Shown one piece after another: positions 7,164 to 9,941 of a stretch of 9,941 nt of DNA (positions are counted from its first letter, which is position 1; each line of letters starts with the position of its first letter). Both the position numbers and the translations under genes were made by a program. Below the pieces are notes generated by a model. That model was given only the letters and a program-made list of their open reading frames with translations. It had not been told where the DNA came from and searched no databases. Source of the stretch: an uncultured Planctomycetaceae bacterium. GTDB taxonomy: Bacteria; Planctomycetota; Planctomycetia; Pirellulales; Pirellulaceae. Location of the stretch: the NCBI GenBank assembly GCA_903927685.1, contig CAIYOB010001115.1, forward strand, positions 1 to 9,941, written 5' to 3'.

Positions 7164-7168
7164 AGGAG
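7164..7168 (+). promoter_or_regulatory. Ribosome binding site that decides the oxidoreductase start
   Basis: AGGAG sits 4 nt before ATG 7173 and 7 nt before ATG 7176. The second spacing is more usual, so 7176 is preferred. The frame is open further upstream to 7077, but those codons precede the ribosome site and would displace the Tat signal from the N-terminus. Confidence 0.65.
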
Positions 7169-7175
7169 CCCCATG

Positions 7176-8501
7176 ATGAAACCGTCCCATTCCGCCTTGC
7201 CCGTTGTGCGCGAATCACGCCGCACGTTCCTGAAGGCGTCCTCGGCGATTGCCGTCGCCGGCGCTTTGCCGATCGCTCGCAGCGCCCACGCCGCCGGCAG
7301 CGAGGTGGTCAAGATCGCCTTGGTCGGCTGCGGCGGCCGCGGCACGGCGGCCGCGGTCGAAGCCTTGCGGAACAAGGCGATGCCGAACGTCAAGCTGGTA
7401 GCCTTGGCCGACGCCTTCGAGGACCGGGTCGAAGCGAGCTACAAGATCATCTGCACACAGCTGAACGACCAGGTGGACGCGCCGCCGGAACGGCGGTTCT
7501 CGGGGCTGGATGCGTACCAACAGGCGCTCGCCTGCGACGCCGACATGGTTCTGCTGTGCGGCCCGCCGGGCTTCCGCCCGGCGCAATTCGAGGCCGCGGT
7601 CCGGGCCGGCAAGCACGTGTTCATGGAGAAGCCCGTCGCCACCGACGCGCCGGGCGTGCGGCGCGTCCTGGCGGCGAACGCGGAAGCCAAGCAGAAAGGC
7701 CTGTTGGTGGCGGTCGGCCATCACTTACGGCACGAAGTCAAGCACAAGGAGATCGTGCAGCGGATCCACGACGGGGCGATCGGCTCGGTCATGTTCCAGC
7801 GGGCCTATTTCAACTCGACCGGCGTCTGGGTGCGGAATCGGCAGCCGGACCAGACGGAGATGCAGTACCAGGTGCGCAACTGGTACTACTTCACCTGGCT
7901 CAGCGGCGACCACATCGTCGAACAGCACGTCCACGACTTGGACGTCTGCAATTGGATCAAGCAAGCCTATCCGGTCGAAGCCCAGGGCTCGGGCGGCCGG
8001 CAAGTTCGCATCGGCGCCGATTATGGCGAGATCTACGACCATCACACCGTCGAGTTCACCTATGCCGACGGCTCGAAGATGTTCAGCTACTGCCGCCACA
8101 TCCCCGGCTGTTGGAACAGTTTCTCCCAGCACGCCCACGGGACCAAGGGCGTCGGCGAGATCGAAGGCCACGGGCAAGCCGAGTTGCGGATCGAGGGCCA
8201 GTCGCCACAGCGCTGGGAGCGCGGGCCGGACGGGCACCAGTTGGAGCACGACGATTTGTTCGCCGCGCTGAAGGCCGGCCAGCCGTACAACGAAGGCGAC
8301 TACGGCGCGACCAGTTCGATGACCGCCATCCTCGGCCGCATGGCCACGTACTCCGGGCAAGTCCTCCGCTGGGATGATGCGTTGGCGAGCCAGATCGACT
8401 TGACACCCAAGAACCTGCGGTGGGACGGCGAGACATTGGTCAAGCCGGGGGCGGACGGCCTTTACGCCTGTGCCATGCCCGGTTCCACCAAGGTGATGTG
8501 A
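7176..8501 (+). CDS. Tat-exported Gfo/Idh/MocA family oxidoreductase
   Basis: This 441-residue NAD(P)-dependent dehydrogenase acts on sugars or sugar derivatives and is probably exported folded. It opens with a twin-arginine signal: SRRTFLK (residues 14-20), a hydrophobic stretch to about 34, and a cleavage site near SAHA-A (36-40). The Rossmann fold starts at VKIALVGCGGRG (45-56), with the dinucleotide loop GCGGRG at 51-56. The family signature EKP is at 151-153 (VFMEKPVA), with the conserved Lys152. The C-terminal sheet domain includes 'SGDHIVEQHVHDLDVCNW' (243-260), which holds the acidic and histidine residues of the active-site region (Asp245, His253, Asp256). The length and Tat signal match the expanded planctomycete group of these enzymes. 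ATG 7173 would add one Met. It is divergent from the DUF4450 gene and 19 bp before the polyferredoxin gene, with which it probably forms an operon. The exact substrate cannot be read from the sequence. Confidence 0.92.
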   Translation: MKPSHSALPVVRESRRTFLKASSAIAVAGALPIARSAHAAGSEVVKIALVGCGGRGTAAAVEALRNKAMPNVKLVALADAFEDRVEASYKIICTQLNDQVDAPPERRFSGLDAYQQALACDADMVLLCGPPGFRPAQFEAAVRAGKHVFMEKPVATDAPGVRRVLAANAEAKQKGLLVAVGHHLRHEVKHKEIVQRIHDGAIGSVMFQRAYFNSTGVWVRNRQPDQTEMQYQVRNWYYFTWLSGDHIVEQHVHDLDVCNWIKQAYPVEAQGSGGRQVRIGADYGEIYDHHTVEFTYADGSKMFSYCRHIPGCWNSFSQHAHGTKGVGEIEGHGQAELRIEGQSPQRWERGPDGHQLEHDDLFAALKAGQPYNEGDYGATSSMTAILGRMATYSGQVLRWDDALASQIDLTPKNLRWDGETLVKPGADGLYACAMPGSTKVM

Positions 8502-8506
8502 GGAGG
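8501..8506 (+). promoter_or_regulatory. Ribosome binding site of the polyferredoxin gene
   Basis: AGGAGG begins on the last base of the oxidoreductase stop codon (TGA 8499-8501). It is 14 nt from ATG 8521, longer than usual. No alternative start exists between it and 8521 in that frame, which is closed by TGA at 8494, so ATG 8521 is kept. Confidence 0.5.
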
Positions 8507-8520
8507 GTCTCGAGCGCATC

Positions 8521-9941
8521 ATGCGACTGGACATCTTCCTGCCTGTGCTGCGCCGGCCGACACGCGGCCAGTCGCCGCCGCCCGAGCGGTGGTGGCTGCG
8601 GGCCACGCGGCGGCTGGTGCCGGCTTCGTGGCTGGCCGACCGCGGTACGGCCCGGCCGGGCCGGATTCGCCGCGTCCTGACCTGGCTGGGCCCCACGTGG
8701 CGCTCGTCGCCGGTGCGCCGACTGATTCAGGCCGCCTGCCTGGTGCTGTTCCTCGGTCTGTTCTTTGCCGTCTGCTGGCCGTACAGCGCGCGGCCCAGTC
8801 GCACGTGGCCGGGCTGGTCGACCAGGCAGGCGGACGAAACCGGGCAGATCCTCCTGGCGGCGGGCGGCTCGGGTGTCGACTCCACCGCCGACCTGCCGCC
8901 GCCGAAAGCGTCCGTGTTCCTGGCCGAGTCGGGCGGGGGAGCGGACGACTCAACGAACCTGGGACGCTTCACTGTTGCGCGCGCTGCCCCAGGCGAAGTC
9001 GCGCTCACGGCCGACGCTCCGCTAACGCCGGACCAGCTGGCACAGTTGTCGTTCGGCGGCCCGTGGACGTTGTCCGAACAGCCGCCGGGGCACTGGCCCG
9101 CGCATTATGCCGACGATCTGGCGGCCAAGGAGTTCGTACCGGCCGAGATCTTTCTGGCCCTGGATCCGCTGGTCAGCATCTCGACGGCACTCGCCGCCAG
9201 GACCTGGGTCTGGTCGCTGGCGTTTGCGGCGACGATCCTGGGAATCGCGATTCTGATCCCCCGCGGGTTTTGCGGCTACCTGTGCCCGCTGGGCTCGCTG
9301 ATCGACCTGTTCGATTGGTCGGTCGGGCAGCGTGTCACGCGGTACCGCGCACCGGACAACGGCTGGTGGGTGCACATCAAGTACTACCTGCTGGCCGGCT
9401 CGCTGGTGGCCGCGTTGTGCGGGGTGCTGGTGACCGGGTATGTAGCGGCGATCCCCGTGGTGACCCGCGGCCTGCTGTTCCTGCTGGCGCCGCTGCAAGT
9501 CGCCTTGTTGCGCGGGCCGCACCAAGTGCCGCCGTGGAACGCCGGGCATTATGTCTCGCTGGGCCTGTTCCTGCTGGTGCTGGGGTTGGGATTGTTCAAG
9601 CCTCGCTTCTGGTGCAAGTATGCCTGTCCCACCGGCGCGGTCTTTTCGGTGGGCAACCTGTTCCGGCTCAGCGAACGCAAGGTCGAGACCAGTTGCATCC
9701 ACTGCAAGCGGTGCGTCGAGATCTGTCCGTTCGATGCGATCAAGGCGGACTTCACGACGCGGACCAGCGATTGCACGCTGTGCCAGACGTGCGGCGGCGT
9801 ATGTCCGACGCAGGCCATCAAGTTCGTCGAGCGCTGGAACCGGACCGACTTGAAGCCGCCCGACGACCCGCCGACGCACGAAACCCGCTGGGGCCGCCGG
9901 GACGTGCTGGCGTGGACGGCCGGCGCGACGGCGGCGGCCAC
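8521..9941 (+). CDS. NapH-like membrane 4Fe-4S polyferredoxin, apparently continuing into a NapG-like part (3' partial)
   Basis: The frame is open from ATG 8521 to the window end, giving 473 residues of a longer protein. A basic N-terminus leads to a membrane segment at about 69-87. A soluble stretch follows at about 90-215, rich in Gly, Ala and Pro with no recognised domain. Further membrane segments lie at about 228-247, 287-311, 315-330 and 342-360. Two CxxxCP motifs (Cys251/Cys255 and Cys365/Cys369) are the hallmark of NapH/NosR/FixG-type quinol-linked proteins. Two 4Fe-4S motifs follow: Cys392, 395, 398, 402 and Cys418, 421, 424, 428, each ending in CP. After a Pro-rich linker comes RWGRRDVLAWTAGATAAA (456-473), a twin-arginine-like motif with the start of a hydrophobic segment, as at the N-terminus of NapG-type ferredoxins. 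The protein probably moves electrons across the inner membrane. The 19-bp gap suggests co-transcription with the oxidoreductase; the partner is unknown. Confidence 0.88.
   Translation, partial: MRLDIFLPVLRRPTRGQSPPPERWWLRATRRLVPASWLADRGTARPGRIRRVLTWLGPTWRSSPVRRLIQAACLVLFLGLFFAVCWPYSARPSRTWPGWSTRQADETGQILLAAGGSGVDSTADLPPPKASVFLAESGGGADDSTNLGRFTVARAAPGEVALTADAPLTPDQLAQLSFGGPWTLSEQPPGHWPAHYADDLAAKEFVPAEIFLALDPLVSISTALAARTWVWSLAFAATILGIAILIPRGFCGYLCPLGSLIDLFDWSVGQRVTRYRAPDNGWWVHIKYYLLAGSLVAALCGVLVTGYVAAIPVVTRGLLFLLAPLQVALLRGPHQVPPWNAGHYVSLGLFLLVLGLGLFKPRFWCKYACPTGAVFSVGNLFRLSERKVETSCIHCKRCVEICPFDAIKADFTTRTSDCTLCQTCGGVCPTQAIKFVERWNRTDLKPPDDPPTHETRWGRRDVLAWTAGATAAA

Larger units (their letters stand above)
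6927..7175. promoter_or_regulatory. Divergent control region between the glycosidase-like and oxidoreductase genes
   Basis: About 250 bp separate two divergently transcribed genes, so both promoters must lie here unless one is supplied from elsewhere. For the minus gene, ATTCTA at 6974-6979 reads TAGAAT on its strand, one base from the -10 consensus, giving a leader of about 40 nt, but no good -35 is visible. For the plus gene the only AT-rich stretch is 7062-7072 (TACTTTTGTTT), about 100 bp before its start; no clear -10 follows it. No ORF, tRNA or riboswitch-like structure was recognised here. Confidence 0.4.

Noticed and set aside
9022..9879. Minus-strand open frame of 285 codons opposite the polyferredoxin gene.
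   Set aside because: The plus strand has two CxxxCP motifs and two complete 4Fe-4S motifs. The opposite translation is Gln/Arg-rich with no domain.

Overview
The window is GC-rich, densely coded DNA that most likely comes from a planctomycete (Pirellulales-like). The reasons are the gene families and style: a Tat-exported Gfo/Idh/MocA oxidoreductase, a membrane polyferredoxin with two CxxxCP motifs, a very large secreted DUF4450-type glycosidase, and a carboxypeptidase-regulatory-like protein tail. This assignment is an inference from gene content, not from a marker gene.

Layout, left to right. Positions 1-471 hold the 3' end of a gene for a beta-rich protein. Positions 472-761 are non-coding. 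They contain a 146-bp palindromic element with 15-bp perfect terminal inverted repeats and an internal 13-bp-stem hairpin, then a 12-bp-period direct repeat and a weak candidate promoter. Positions 762-2785 encode a two-gene ABC-2 type exporter (ATPase, then permease, stop and start overlapping). Positions 2786-3047, between convergent genes, hold a decayed C-terminal scrap of an HNH endonuclease gene. Positions 3048-6926 (minus strand) encode a 1292-residue secreted protein: an N-terminal beta-propeller, a DUF4450 domain, a six-hairpin (alpha/alpha) glycosidase-like domain and C-terminal beta domains. Positions 6927-7175 are a divergent control region with an 11-bp tandem duplication. Positions 7176-8501 (plus) encode the Tat-exported Gfo/Idh/MocA oxidoreductase. 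After 19 bp, 8521 to the window end encodes a NapH-like membrane 4Fe-4S protein that appears to continue into a NapG-like part preceded by an internal twin-arginine motif.

How the genes may work together: the minus-strand glycosidase-like protein and the plus-strand oxidoreductase share one control region, so they may form an envelope carbohydrate-processing locus. The close spacing of the polyferredoxin suggests co-transcription with the oxidoreductase and perhaps electron exchange with the quinone pool. The exporter is a separate unit with no visible substrate clue.

The most notable observations are an apparent in-frame loss of roughly 130-150 residues inside the catalytic domain of the DUF4450 protein, its propeller fusion, the NapH/NapG-like fusion, and the palindromic element.
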